NCBI GenBank assembly: GCA_963727535.1
Contig: CAVSGR010000008.1
Location: 62,001 to 126,000, forward strand
DNA: 64,000 nucleotides
Direction of reading: 5' to 3'
Origin: RBG-16-34-14 sp963727535
GTDB taxonomy: Bacteria > Bacteroidota > Ignavibacteria > Ignavibacteriales > Ignavibacteriaceae
Shown: in pieces, positions 1-7,472 of the stretch
Layout: each line of letters opens with the position of its first letter
Numbering within the stretch: position 1 is the first letter of the stretch
Translations under genes and position numbers: made by a program
Notes under the pieces: generated by a model
What the model was told of the DNA's origin: nothing
Seen by the model: only the letters and a program-made list of their open reading frames with translations
Databases searched by the model: none

Positions 1-1496
1 TATATTTGCCATCAACCAGTCTCTGAGATGTTCCCGTTTTTCCTCCGACAGAAACAATATCCAGATTTGCCAGCTTTCCTGTCCCATTCTCGACAACACC
101 TTTTAATAACGATCTCATTCTTTCAGAAGTTTTTTCAGAGATAACTCTTCTAACTTCTTTCGCTTCATTATTAACAACAACTTCATCGTTCGCGTTTGTT
201 ACTTTTCTTTACGATTAATGGCTTGTATAAAATTCCTCCATTAATAATTGCCGAGTAAGCTGTAACAAGTTGAATCGGTGTAACAGATATTTCATAACCG
301 AAAGACATAAATGCTTTTGTTATCGCTGACCAATCATTCGGTTTTTTGAGAGTTCCTTTTACTTCTCCCGGAAGATTTATTGCCGTATAATTGCCAAAAC
401 CAAAACCTCTCAGGTATTTGTAAAATAATTCGTCTTCTATTCTCTGGGATAATTTTGAGATACCAACGTTGCTCGATTGTTCAATAATTCCTTTTACAGT
501 AAGATTTTCGAAACTGTGCGTGTCACTTATCCTTGCACTTCTAAATCTGTAGCTTCCATTTTCTACATTTATTGTTTCTGTTTCTTTGCAAAGATTCTGA
601 TCCAGCAAAGTTGCCATTGTAAAAGATTTAAAAGTAGAGCCCGGTTCATAAGTATCGGTTACACTTCTGTTTCTTCTTGCATCATCACTAAAATCCCAAT
701 AATCGTTAGGATCATAATCGTTAATGTTAGCGAGCGCCAGTATTTCTCCCGTGTTGGGATTCATAACAATTCCAACAGCAGAAGAAGCATCAAATTCTGA
801 TATGCCTTTTTCTAATTCTTCTTCCAGTACATTCTGGAAAGATCTTTTTATAGTTAGATAGATATTATCTCCCGGGACGGCTTCTCTTGTTTCATCTTCT
901 GAAAAGGTCATTACGTCACCGACAGCATTTCTTTCAACAAGTCTTACACCTTCTTCACCTTTTAATAAATCATTAAAGGATTTTTCTATCCCGTTAACTC
1001 CGGTATAATCTTTTTGGTCTGTAAATCCGAGAATATGAGAAGCAAGATTTTTATAATGATAAACCCTGGTAGGATCTTCCACGGAGAATAAACCAGCAGC
1101 TTTGAAATTCTTAAGAAGTAAAACTTTTTCGTTTGGTGCTTTTTTCTCAATGCAAAATGTCTTTGATTTTTGATTCATCAACTTCAAATAATAATTTTTA
1201 CTTTTATCAAAAACGGTTGAGAATTTTTTTGCAATTTTTTGCCTGTTGGCTTTATCAGCCATTCTAAGATCAAGAAAAAAGGAAACATCATTTTTATTGT
1301 AAGCAAGAAGAACATCATCCCTGTCATAGATTAATCCACGTTCTGGAGTGACTTTCTCAAGTTTTGTTTGCTGCCTTTCAGCATAATATTTTAACTCATC
1401 ACCTTTAACTATCTGTACATCAAACAGTTTAAAAAGTATCGCAAAGAAGAAAACGATAATTCCAATTATTACAACCAATGTGCGCGAGTTATTCAT
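1..1496 (-). CDS. ftsI: Septal penicillin-binding protein FtsI (PBP2b/PBP3 type), partial and frameshifted
   Basis: Transpeptidase that crosslinks septal peptidoglycan, anchored in the inner membrane by one N-terminal segment (about residues 7-26). A dimerisation domain with a PERGLIYDRD motif follows. The catalytic domain shows the serine motif STFK in YEPGSTFKSF (about residue 290) and SSN in EQSSNVGIS. The frame breaks near 185-195; the other frame continues to the window edge and carries the third motif, KTGT (about 25-55). The gene is therefore whole except for one indel and a C-terminus beyond the left edge. Its start overlaps ftsL by 8 bp, as expected in a dcw cluster. Strong family match; the frameshift is most likely a sequence error. 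Confidence 0.93.
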
Positions 1497-1818
1497 ACTT
1501 TTCTTTCAAAGCTTCTTCAACATCATCAATTTTTTCTTTGCTTACTTTTAACAGTATTTCAGGTTCTGTTCTTTTTACCATACCAAGTTCTTCTGTTGCT
1601 ATTTTTACAATTCTTTCTTCTGAAGAATTCGATTGTACATCGGCAATCAGGTTAACCTGCTCATTTAATTTTGAATCAAGAGCTTTTTGATTTTCAACTT
1701 TTTCTTTTGTAAGACGTTCACATTCTTGTTTTACTGCAACGTAACCGAGTGCAAGCATCGAGTAAATAACAAGTAAAAAAAGCACAGAAAAGATGAGTGG
1801 TTTCGATCCTTTCTTCAT
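1489..1818 (-). CDS. ftsL: FtsL-like cell division protein
   Basis: A 109-residue bitopic protein: short basic cytoplasmic tail (MKKGSK), one membrane segment at about residues 8-28, then a charged heptad-rich stretch (about 30-65) likely to form a coiled coil. This is the architecture of FtsL, which with FtsB and FtsQ recruits the septal synthase. Sequence conservation in this family is poor, so the call rests on size, topology and position between rsmH and ftsI. It overlaps rsmH by 4 bp and ftsI by 8 bp, implying translational coupling. Confidence 0.8.
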   Translation of the reverse strand: MKKGSKPLIFSVLFLLVIYSMLALGYVAVKQECERLTKEKVENQKALDSKLNEQVNLIADVQSNSSEERIVKIATEELGMVKRTEPEILLKVSKEKIDDVEEALKEKYE

Positions 1819-2740
1819 ACTCTTTCCGCCGCTCTTAGTTTAGCGCTTCTTGCGCGTGTATTAATATTTATTTCTTCCTCAGAAGGTGTTACCGGTTTTT
1901 TAGTAAGTATCTTTAATCTTTGTTCTTTATCGCATTTGCAAACAGGATACTCTTTCGGACAAATGCAGTCGAGAGTTTCATATTTAAAAAGTTCTTTTAC
2001 TATTCTGTCTTCCAGGGAATGATAAGAGATTACTACAATTCTTCCATTCACTTTTAAAAGATCTACAGACTTTGTTAAAAAGCTTTTCAACATCTCGAGT
2101 TCATCATTTACATAAATTCTTAAAGCCTGGAAAACGCGCGAAAGTGTTTTACTTAAATATTTTGGAGAAGTCACTTCTTCAATCGCTTCTCTTAATTCCG
2201 AAGTTGTTTCAATCTTTTTGATTTTTCTTTTATTGATAATAGCTTTCGCAATCCTTCTGGAATTTTTCTCTTCACCGAACTGGTAAATAATATTTGCTAT
2301 ATCTTCTTCCGAAAAAGAATTAACGATATCTGCAGCGCTGATCGCCCTGCTTTTATCCATTCTTAAATCGAGTTTGGTTTCTGTTCTGTAAGTAAATCCT
2401 GATGAAGGATTATCGAGCTGGAAAGAAGAAACGCCGAGGTCCGCTATTATGCCATCAAAGTTAGGAACAGATTCAATTTTGGAAATAGAATCTATCATTG
2501 AAAAATTGAAGTTATAAAGCCTTACACGCTTATCGTCCTGAAATTTCTTTTTTGAGAACGTGAAAGAATCTTTATCAACGTCCGTGGCTACCAATACTCC
2601 CTCTTCGGTTTATATTTTTCAGTATTTGTTCAGAATGACCTCCGAAACCCTAAAGTAGCATCGAAGTAAACGCCGGATGGGTTTGTTATTAAATATTCAA
2701 TACTTTCTTTTAATAATACCGGCGTATGGAAATTGTTCAT
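1815..2740 (-). CDS. rsmH: 16S rRNA (cytosine-1402-N4)-methyltransferase RsmH (MraW), two frameshifts
   Basis: SAM-dependent methyltransferase acting on C1402 of 16S rRNA. The start is the ATG at 2740, two bases after the mraZ stop, giving MNNFHTPVLLKES. The SAM-binding loop GFGGHSE is read only after a one-base shift near 2650, and a second shift near 2607 joins it to the long downstream frame (VATDVD, ADLGVSSFQLD, SYHSLEDRIVK, and the C-terminal NTRARSAKLRAAER). The reconstructed length is about 308 residues, normal for the family. Both breaks lie within 50 bp and all motifs survive, so sequence error is the likely cause. Confidence 0.93.
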
Positions 2741-2742
2741 TG

Positions 2743-3177
2743 TCACGACATAACTTTTGCTGCTATTTGTTCGTAGGTTTCTTCCGATTGTTTTAAGTAT
2801 TCATCAAAAACTTTTGGATTCCATACTTCAATTTTTTTCAATGCCCCAAGTATGAGCACCTCCTTTTCTATCTGTGCATATTCAATAAGATTTTGCGGCA
2901 CATTAATTCTCGATTGCGAATCAAGTGTGTCTTCCGCTGCATGCTGAAGTATCGTTCTTATAAATCTTACATCATCAGGTTTAAACTGGTTCAGGCTTCT
3001 TAATTTTTCTTCAATAAGAATCCATTGATCGAGAGGATAAATATCTATGCAGGGAGAAGTACCTCTTGTCATAACAAAAGTATCGTTCGCTTCGGCAGAA
3101 ACATGGCGGCGCAGTTTGGCGGGAATGCTTATTCTGCCTTTCGAATCTATTGAATATGTAAATTGTCCTTTAAACAT
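2743..3177 (-). CDS. mraZ: Transcriptional regulator MraZ
   Basis: A 144-residue protein with two SpoVT/AbrB-like repeats (about residues 5-52 and 80-125), each with a DSxxRIxIP/VP-type core (DSKGRISIP and DSQSRINVP). MraZ is the first gene of the division and cell-wall cluster and represses its own promoter by binding direct TGGGN repeats; such repeats lie just upstream here. Length and start (ATG at 3177, giving MFKGQF) match the family. The reading frame is intact. Confidence 0.95.
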   Translation of the reverse strand: MFKGQFTYSIDSKGRISIPAKLRRHVSAEANDTFVMTRGTSPCIDIYPLDQWILIEEKLRSLNQFKPDDVRFIRTILQHAAEDTLDSQSRINVPQNLIEYAQIEKEVLILGALKKIEVWNPKVFDEYLKQSEETYEQIAAKVMS

Positions 3178-3199
3178 ATATTTTGGTCATTCATGGGAA

Positions 3200-3258
3200 A
3201 ATCAACCACTTTTCCCCACCGTGTCCCAAAAATAAGCTAAAATGTGATGTAAAGTCAA
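3200..3258 (-). promoter_or_regulatory. mraZ promoter with MraZ-box-like direct repeats
   Basis: Reading the minus strand, TTGACT (3258-3253) and TTATTT (3235-3230) are separated by 17 bp. Directly downstream are three 10-bp-spaced repeats starting TTGGG, GTGGG and GTGGT (about 3229-3204). MraZ is known to bind TGGGN repeats at this spacing. The repeats overlap the expected transcription start, consistent with autorepression of the dcw operon. Confidence 0.65.
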
Positions 3259-3393
3259 GAAAAATCTTCAAATAATAATTTTTTTATGGGGGTGATCCTT
3301 TAGTTGAATCCGAGTGCTGACCTGCTTGTGTAAACCGTTTACCTAGAGGTAAATAAATTGAAACAGTTAATGACTCCTTATCTTCCTTATTCT

Positions 3394-3493
3394 CATCGGG
3401 ATAAATCCCGATGTTAATCTAAATAGATACAACATTGTTAACACACCCCAAGCATCTTTCACTTTCAGGTTAACACCGGGATTTATCCCGGTG
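3394..3493. repeat. Pair of 20-bp palindromes of the GTTAAC-CGGGATnnATCCCG family
   Basis: 3394-3413 reads CATCGGGAT-AA-ATCCCGATG and 3474-3493 reads CACCGGGAT-TT-ATCCCGGTG. Each is a near-perfect 9-bp-stem palindrome, preceded by GTTAA(C) in opposite orientations, so the pair forms a larger inverted repeat. A third member is at 55707-55726. They could act as terminators for converging transcripts or be a small mobile repeat. Confidence 0.6.
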
Positions 3494-3519
3494 ATATACA
3501 AAAAAAATTTAATATTAGT

Positions 3520-3556
3520 AACCGTTTCACTTGTCCGCCTCTGGCGGAACGGTTTT
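3520..3556. repeat. Nested hairpin
   Basis: An inner stem TCCGCC/GGCGGA with a 3-base loop (3534-3548) sits inside an outer AACCGT/ACGGTT stem. No U-run follows on either strand that would make a clear intrinsic terminator. Confidence 0.4.
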
Positions 3557-3618
3557 ACGTGAATAACATTTTATAGTAACAGAACAAAAGTGTTTCAATT
3601 AATCTTAACTGAATTAAT

Positions 3619-3793
3619 ATGAAACTTACGCCTGTGAATAAAAGTGGGGAAAAACTTTATTATGCAACATTAGCAGAATGGTATGTTAGTTGGCTTAAGA
3701 AAAGGAAGAAACATTAAGATGAAAATGGAATCTCTTTTAATTTTATTTTGCTTTGTTGTGTTAGTTGTATTCTATTATAGAAGGATACAGTAG
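3619..3793 (+). CDS. Two adjacent tiny ORFs (32 and 24 codons)
   Basis: 3619-3717 encodes a short basic, Trp-containing peptide (ending LAEWYVSWLKKRKKH). One base later, 3719-3793 encodes a 24-residue peptide that is nearly all membrane segment (MESLLILFCFVVLVVFYYRR). Their close spacing is suggestive, but neither has a convincing ribosome site except AAG before the second. Could be chance. Confidence 0.2.
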
Positions 3794-3849
3794 GAATTTT
3801 TTCTTTAAACTTTTCTTATAAACTTATAAATTGCTGAATGCGAAAATGC

Positions 3850-4057
3850 AGTCGGTTTTAATAATTTTGTGAATTAAATATGACATCCTTATTGAATTCT
3901 TCCTTGGCCTTTTTAATACTCCCAAAGAAAGTTTTAATTTTTTCTTCAAATGTTGAATATTGAAGCCACTTGTCTTCTTTGTAACATATAAACTCATAAA
4001 CTCTGGGTTATTTGTCAAATTAGATAAAAGGATTTTCGATTTTTCTTTTCGTCTCAT
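3850..4057 (-). CDS. Small hypothetical protein, frameshifted
   Basis: From the ATG at 4057 the frame gives MRRKEKSKILLSNLTNN. Past about 4005 the first frame becomes unnaturally basic, whereas the frame shifted by two bases stays open and reads like ordinary protein (YEFICYKEDKWLQYSTFEEK, then FFGSIKKAKEEFNKDV, ending SQNY and a stop near 3865). The joined product would be about 66 residues with an acidic and lysine-rich C-terminal helix. I do not recognise a family. Low confidence that it is a real gene. Confidence 0.3.
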
Positions 4058-4320
4058 AATAAATCTCCTACTTTTTTTAGTTCATATGATTTTGAATGAA
4101 GATGAGAAATGAAATCATAATCTACAAATTTCACTCTATCTTTAATTTCCTTAAATGCACAAATTGAATTTTATGATCAATTCTTTCAATCTGCTTTTAG
4201 AACTTACTCTAAAAACATGCATTTGTAAAGTCTGTAATAATTAACCTTGTCATTAGCAGGTTCAATGTTATAACGCTTTAATAATTTAGAATTCTAATTC
4301 CTGTCATAAAACCAAAACAT

Positions 4321-4785
4321 CTATAGTTCTTGCTCGAAAATAACATTTTGATAGTAAACGAATGATCTTAAGTAACAGAAACAGGTAATGATATTTTTGT
4401 CCAATACCATAATTTGTTATAAACCTTAGACATCCGTTCATCATTCCCGCTTAAAACTCTATTTTTGTCTAAAGTTTGCATATGTTCAAGTCTAGTAGCG
4501 TTAAAAGAAATTCTCCAAGAGACAACAGTCTGAAGCAGCATATATTATAAAGGTAATTAGGAAATAAAAAATTAAAAAAGATATAACAATAGTAAACCAT
4601 TTTTGTTCTGTTGATGAAAACTCAATACCAAAGGAATTAATTTTTAAGTTGGACTAGCCCCGTTGTAATTATAATAAGACCTATAAAAGAAGCAATTAAT
4701 AAATTTCTACGTTCTTTTCTTGTTACATCTGAAAGAGGGTCTTGAACTCTTATACTACAGAAACAGATTTTGATTTAGAGCTCAT
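4321..4785 (-). CDS. Two-segment membrane protein, broken by about four frameshifts
   Basis: An ATG at 4785 is preceded by a good ribosome site (AAGGAG). Joining frames gives an N-terminal soluble start, RVQDPLSDVTRKERRN, a membrane segment (LLIASFIGLIIITTGLVQL), a linker INSFGIEFSSTEQKW, a second segment (FTIVISFLIFYFLITFIIYA), and a polar tail (SWRISFNATRLEHMQTLDK, then NKLWYWTKISLPVSVT) ending EQEL and a stop at 4321. Frame changes lie near 4750, 4645, 4520 and 4370. The two clean hydrophobic segments and polar linkers support a real coding history. Family unknown; it may be a pseudogene or an error-rich read. Confidence 0.5.
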
Positions 4786-4863
4786 TTTCTCCTTGCGTTA
4801 GATTATTATTTATATCCGAATTAATGATTTACAATCCGGTTGATATTCCCGAATTATTTTACT

Positions 4864-4903
4864 GGTAGGAAAACCCATTTCGTGTCGCCCTATTTTTCCT
4901 GCC
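4864..4903 (+). repeat. 40-bp dispersed palindromic repeat, copy 1
   Basis: Ends GGTAGGAAA and TTTCCTGCC can pair (9 bp, one G-U) around a conserved core containing ATTTCGTGTC. Two further copies in the same orientation are at 32522-32561 and 33641-33680, differing at only a few positions. Same length in all three, always intergenic. Confidence 0.7.
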
Positions 4904-5126
4904 CTCTACAAATACATTTCAAAGTTGCTTAATCTCAACATCAAAATCAAGAGGCTGTAAAAATTAAAACGTTATACAGGAGTTGGTATAATGGAATATT
5001 GGTATATGGGTATAATGGGAAAATATTAAGAAATAAGAAACGGAAGGGTTAACATATCGGAAGTTTGACAGGCCCCCTTCCCGAGTTGGAGAATGTACAG
5101 TGAGATATTAATCTTTTTTCAAATAG

Positions 5127-5320
5127 CCCCGACATTTTCCCGAAGGGATGGCTTTGCCAATGTCGGGGATAAGAAAACACCTCACACATAGGGCTTCAGC
5201 CCAAATTGAATTTAGATTGTGCCTACCTGACGGTAGGTAAAGCTAACACCAATGGTTTTTGTTTTCATTATTCCACGACCTACTCGCCTCGCTCCGCGAG
5301 TCGGAGCGGGAAGGTCATGG
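5127..5320. repeat. Cluster of three hairpins
   Basis: 5127-5136 CCCCGACATT pairs with 5159-5168 AATGTCGGGG (10 bp, perfect). 5222-5227 CCTACC pairs with 5232-5237 GGTAGG. 5273-5320 forms a long hairpin with an outer CCACGACCT/AGGTCATGG stem (one mismatch) and an inner ACTCGC/GCGAGT stem. They end about 100 bp before the ilv promoter and may insulate it. Confidence 0.5.
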
Positions 5321-5423
5321 CTATTTACCAAAAAATATATTTTATAATTCCTCTATAAGAAAATATTCACAATTATAGATATTATACTTATTGTTAAAAA
5401 ATTGTAAGATTTTTCAAAATAGC

Positions 5424-5452
5424 TTGACAAAAGAAATTTTCACTTATATATT
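5424..5452 (+). promoter_or_regulatory. Promoter of the ilv-leu operon
   Basis: TTGACA at 5424-5429, exactly 17 bp, then TATATT at 5447-5452: a near-consensus sigma70 promoter. Transcription would start about 5459, some 15 bases before the leader peptide ATG. Confidence 0.75.
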
Positions 5453-5474
5453 CATCTTTACATTTGAACAGCAT

Positions 5475-5636
5475 ATGTACAATATGATAAAAAATAGAGC
5501 CACAAGTCTAATAGCTGTTTCACCCCATAACGGCAATCGCATTGTTCTGCTGAATTCAAATGATGTCCTTTCTTTAGATATCATTCTAGGGATTACTATC
5601 ATTATTAGCATCCTAGGGCTAGTGGTCCTAGGTTAA
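5475..5636 (+). CDS. Ile/Leu/Val-rich leader peptide (attenuator) of the ilv operon
   Basis: A 53-codon ORF (ATG 5475; ATG 5484 is an alternative) placed just after the promoter and about 125 bp before ilvD. Its last 18 residues (5580-5633) are IILGITIIISILGLVVLG: 13 of 18 are Ile, Leu or Val, the end products of the downstream operon, plus one Thr. This is the hallmark of a ribosome-stalling leader peptide as known for ilvGMEDA of enterobacteria. Alternative hairpins follow. The frame stays open upstream to 5391, but that part would precede the predicted transcription start. The alternative, a small membrane peptide, is less likely given the location and composition. Confidence 0.75.
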   Translation: MYNMIKNRATSLIAVSPHNGNRIVLLNSNDVLSLDIILGITIIISILGLVVLG

Positions 5637-5749
5637 TACATAATGGTCAATCCCTGAATCTGGCATAAAGAAAAATCAAATAAAGAAAAAAAGATACGGG
5701 ATTGACCAAATCCCTGAAATTATATCTGAAGATTAAGTTAATTAATCTT
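5586..5749 (+). promoter_or_regulatory. Attenuator-like set of mutually exclusive RNA stems
   Basis: Segment A GGGATT (5589-5594, inside the leader codons), B GGTCAATCCC (5645-5654), C GGGATTGACC (5698-5707) and D AATCCC (5709-5714) can pair A:B, B:C (10 bp perfect) or C:D (6 bp, 5-base loop), which exclude one another. CCTAGG occurs at 5612-5617 and 5627-5632 and can pair over a 9-base loop. AAGATTAA/TTAATCTT (5729-5749) forms a last stem before the ilvD ribosome site. No U-run follows C:D, so a classical intrinsic terminator is not evident. Confidence 0.6.
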
Positions 5750-5760
5750 TAGAGGAAAAA

Positions 5761-7472
5761 TTGAGATCAGATTTAATAAAAAAAGGTTTTGACAAAGCTC
5801 CTCACAGGAGTCTTTTAAAAGCCACAGGTGTCATCAAAAATGATGACGATTTTAAAAAGCCTTTTATCGGTATCTGCAATTCTTATATAGATCTTATCCC
5901 CGGTCACGTACATCTCCAGGAATTCGGTAAAGTTGTAAAAGAAGCTGTCCGCGAAGCAGGCGGCGTTCCTTTCGAGTTTAATACAATCGGTGTCGATGAT
6001 GGAATTGCAATGGGACATATTGGGATGAGATATTCCCTCCCCAGCCGTGAACTTATTGCTGATAGTTTTGAAACTGTCGTTGAAGCTCACCGTCTCGATG
6101 GAGTTGTTTGTATTCCTAACTGCGATAAGATTGTTCCCGGAATGTTGATGGGAGCTGTTCGGGTAAATGTTCCTACAATATTTATTTCCGGCGGACCAAT
6201 GAAAGCGGGACTTACTCCTTCAGGAAAAAAGGTCGATCTTATTTCTGTGTTTGAAGGAGTCGGAGAACATCAATCAGGAAAAATAAATGATGCTCAATTA
6301 AAAGAGCTTGAAGATTTCGGTTGTCCATCCTGCGGTTCTTGTTCAGGAATGTTTACAGCAAACTCTATGAACTGTTTAATGGAAGCTTTAGGACTTGCAC
6401 TTCCGGGCAACGGATCAATCTTAGCAATCGATCCTAAAAGAAAAGACCTTGCAAAACAAGTTGGCAAACAAATCATTTATTTAGTTGAAAAGGATATTAA
6501 ACCCAGAGATATACTTTCAAGAGAAACTTTTCTTAATGCATTTGCTTTGGATATGGCAATGGGAGGAAGTACAAATACTGTTCTTCACACTCTTGCAATT
6601 GCAAATGAAGCTGAAATGGGATTCGAACTTAAGTGAACTTAATGATCTCGCAGAAAGAGTTCCTTATATATGCAAAGTTAGTCCTGCAACAAAAAATGTT
6701 CATATGGAAGACGTTGATGCAGCCGGAGGGATTTCAGCAATCTTACATGAACTTTCTAAACTCGATGGAGTACTTGATCTTTCCCGACCAACAGTAACAG
6801 GAAAAACTCTCGGAGAAAATATTTCTTCTTCTGAAGTTAAAAACAGGGATGTAATACAGAAGCATTGATGATCCTTTCTTAAATAAAGGAGGACTCGCAA
6901 TTTTATTCGGCAATTTAGCACCGGATGGTTCAATTGTAAAAACCGCCGCTGTCGAACCTTCAATGCTTGTTCATACCGGTCCTGCAAAAATTTTTAATTC
7001 GCAGGATGAAGCTTTAAACGGAATTTCAAATAAAAAAGTTAAACCGGGCGATGTTGTTGTTATAAGATATGAAGGACCGAGAGGCGGTCCGGGCATGCCT
7101 GAAATGTTATCTCCGACAAGCGCAATTATGGGAATGGGACTCGGTGATAAAGTTGCATTAATAACAGATGGAAGATTTTCAGGCGGAACAAGAGGAGCCT
7201 GCATAGGTCATGTTTCTCCTGAAGCAGCGGAGAAAGGACCGATTGCCGCTTTACAAGAAGGCGATCTTATAACAATAGATATTCCAAATAAGAAATTATC
7301 AGTAAACCTTAGTGACGAAGAAATCAATGCAAGACTTGATTTACTTCCCGACTTCGAGCCCAAAATCACAAAGGGATATCTCGGCAGATACACACAAATG
7401 GTAACGTCGGCAAACACAGGAGCAATAGTAAAAATACCAGGAACCAAAGAAACAAGAAAGGAAACTGTATGA
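5761..7472 (+). CDS. ilvD: Dihydroxy-acid dehydratase, two frameshifts
   Basis: Dehydrates 2,3-dihydroxy-isovalerate and -methylvalerate, the third shared step of valine and isoleucine synthesis; an Fe-S enzyme of the IlvD/Edd family. The family start MRSDLIKKGFDKAPHRS uses a TTG codon here, with AGAGG about 9 bases upstream. Cluster cysteines are visible in GICNSY, PNCDK and CPSCGSCSGMFTANSM. The frame breaks near 6630 (bases missing around the LSELNDLAERVP region) and near 6853 (one base), after which the frame runs to MLVHTGPAKIF and the stop at 7472. The reconstructed length of about 570 residues is normal. The stop overlaps ilvB by 4 bp. Confidence 0.95.

Larger units (their letters stand above)
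3259..5423. other. Intergenic region between the divergent dcw and ilv operons, mostly non-coding
   Basis: About 2.1 kb. It holds paired 20-bp palindromes (3394-3413 and 3474-3493), a nested hairpin (3520-3556), two tiny plus-strand ORFs (3619-3793), two minus-strand small genes broken by frameshifts (about 3850-4057 and 4321-4785), a 40-bp dispersed repeat (4864-4903), and a run of hairpins (5127-5168, 5222-5237, 5273-5320). Around 4985-5025 there is a short degenerate repeat of TGGTATAATGG. I see nothing else coding. Confidence 0.6.

Noticed and set aside
477..800. Plus-strand ORF of 107 codons
   Set aside because: It is antisense to ftsI, has no family resemblance and an odd Ser/Ile-rich composition; a shadow of the real gene.
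4985..5025. Tandem repeat around TGGTATAATGG
   Set aside because: Only two or three degenerate units; too short to call as a repeat array.
5391..5474. Upstream extension of the leader ORF from TTG at 5391
   Set aside because: It would begin before the predicted promoter and contains the -35 and -10 elements; the ATG at 5475 fits better.
5698..5720. Intrinsic terminator at the C:D hairpin
   Set aside because: The stem is only 6 bp and no U-run follows; recorded as attenuator-like structure only.
5450..5760. T-box or other tRNA-sensing riboswitch upstream of ilvD
   Set aside because: I see no T-box consensus (AGGGTGGNACCGCG) and the Ile/Leu/Val codon run explains the regulation better.
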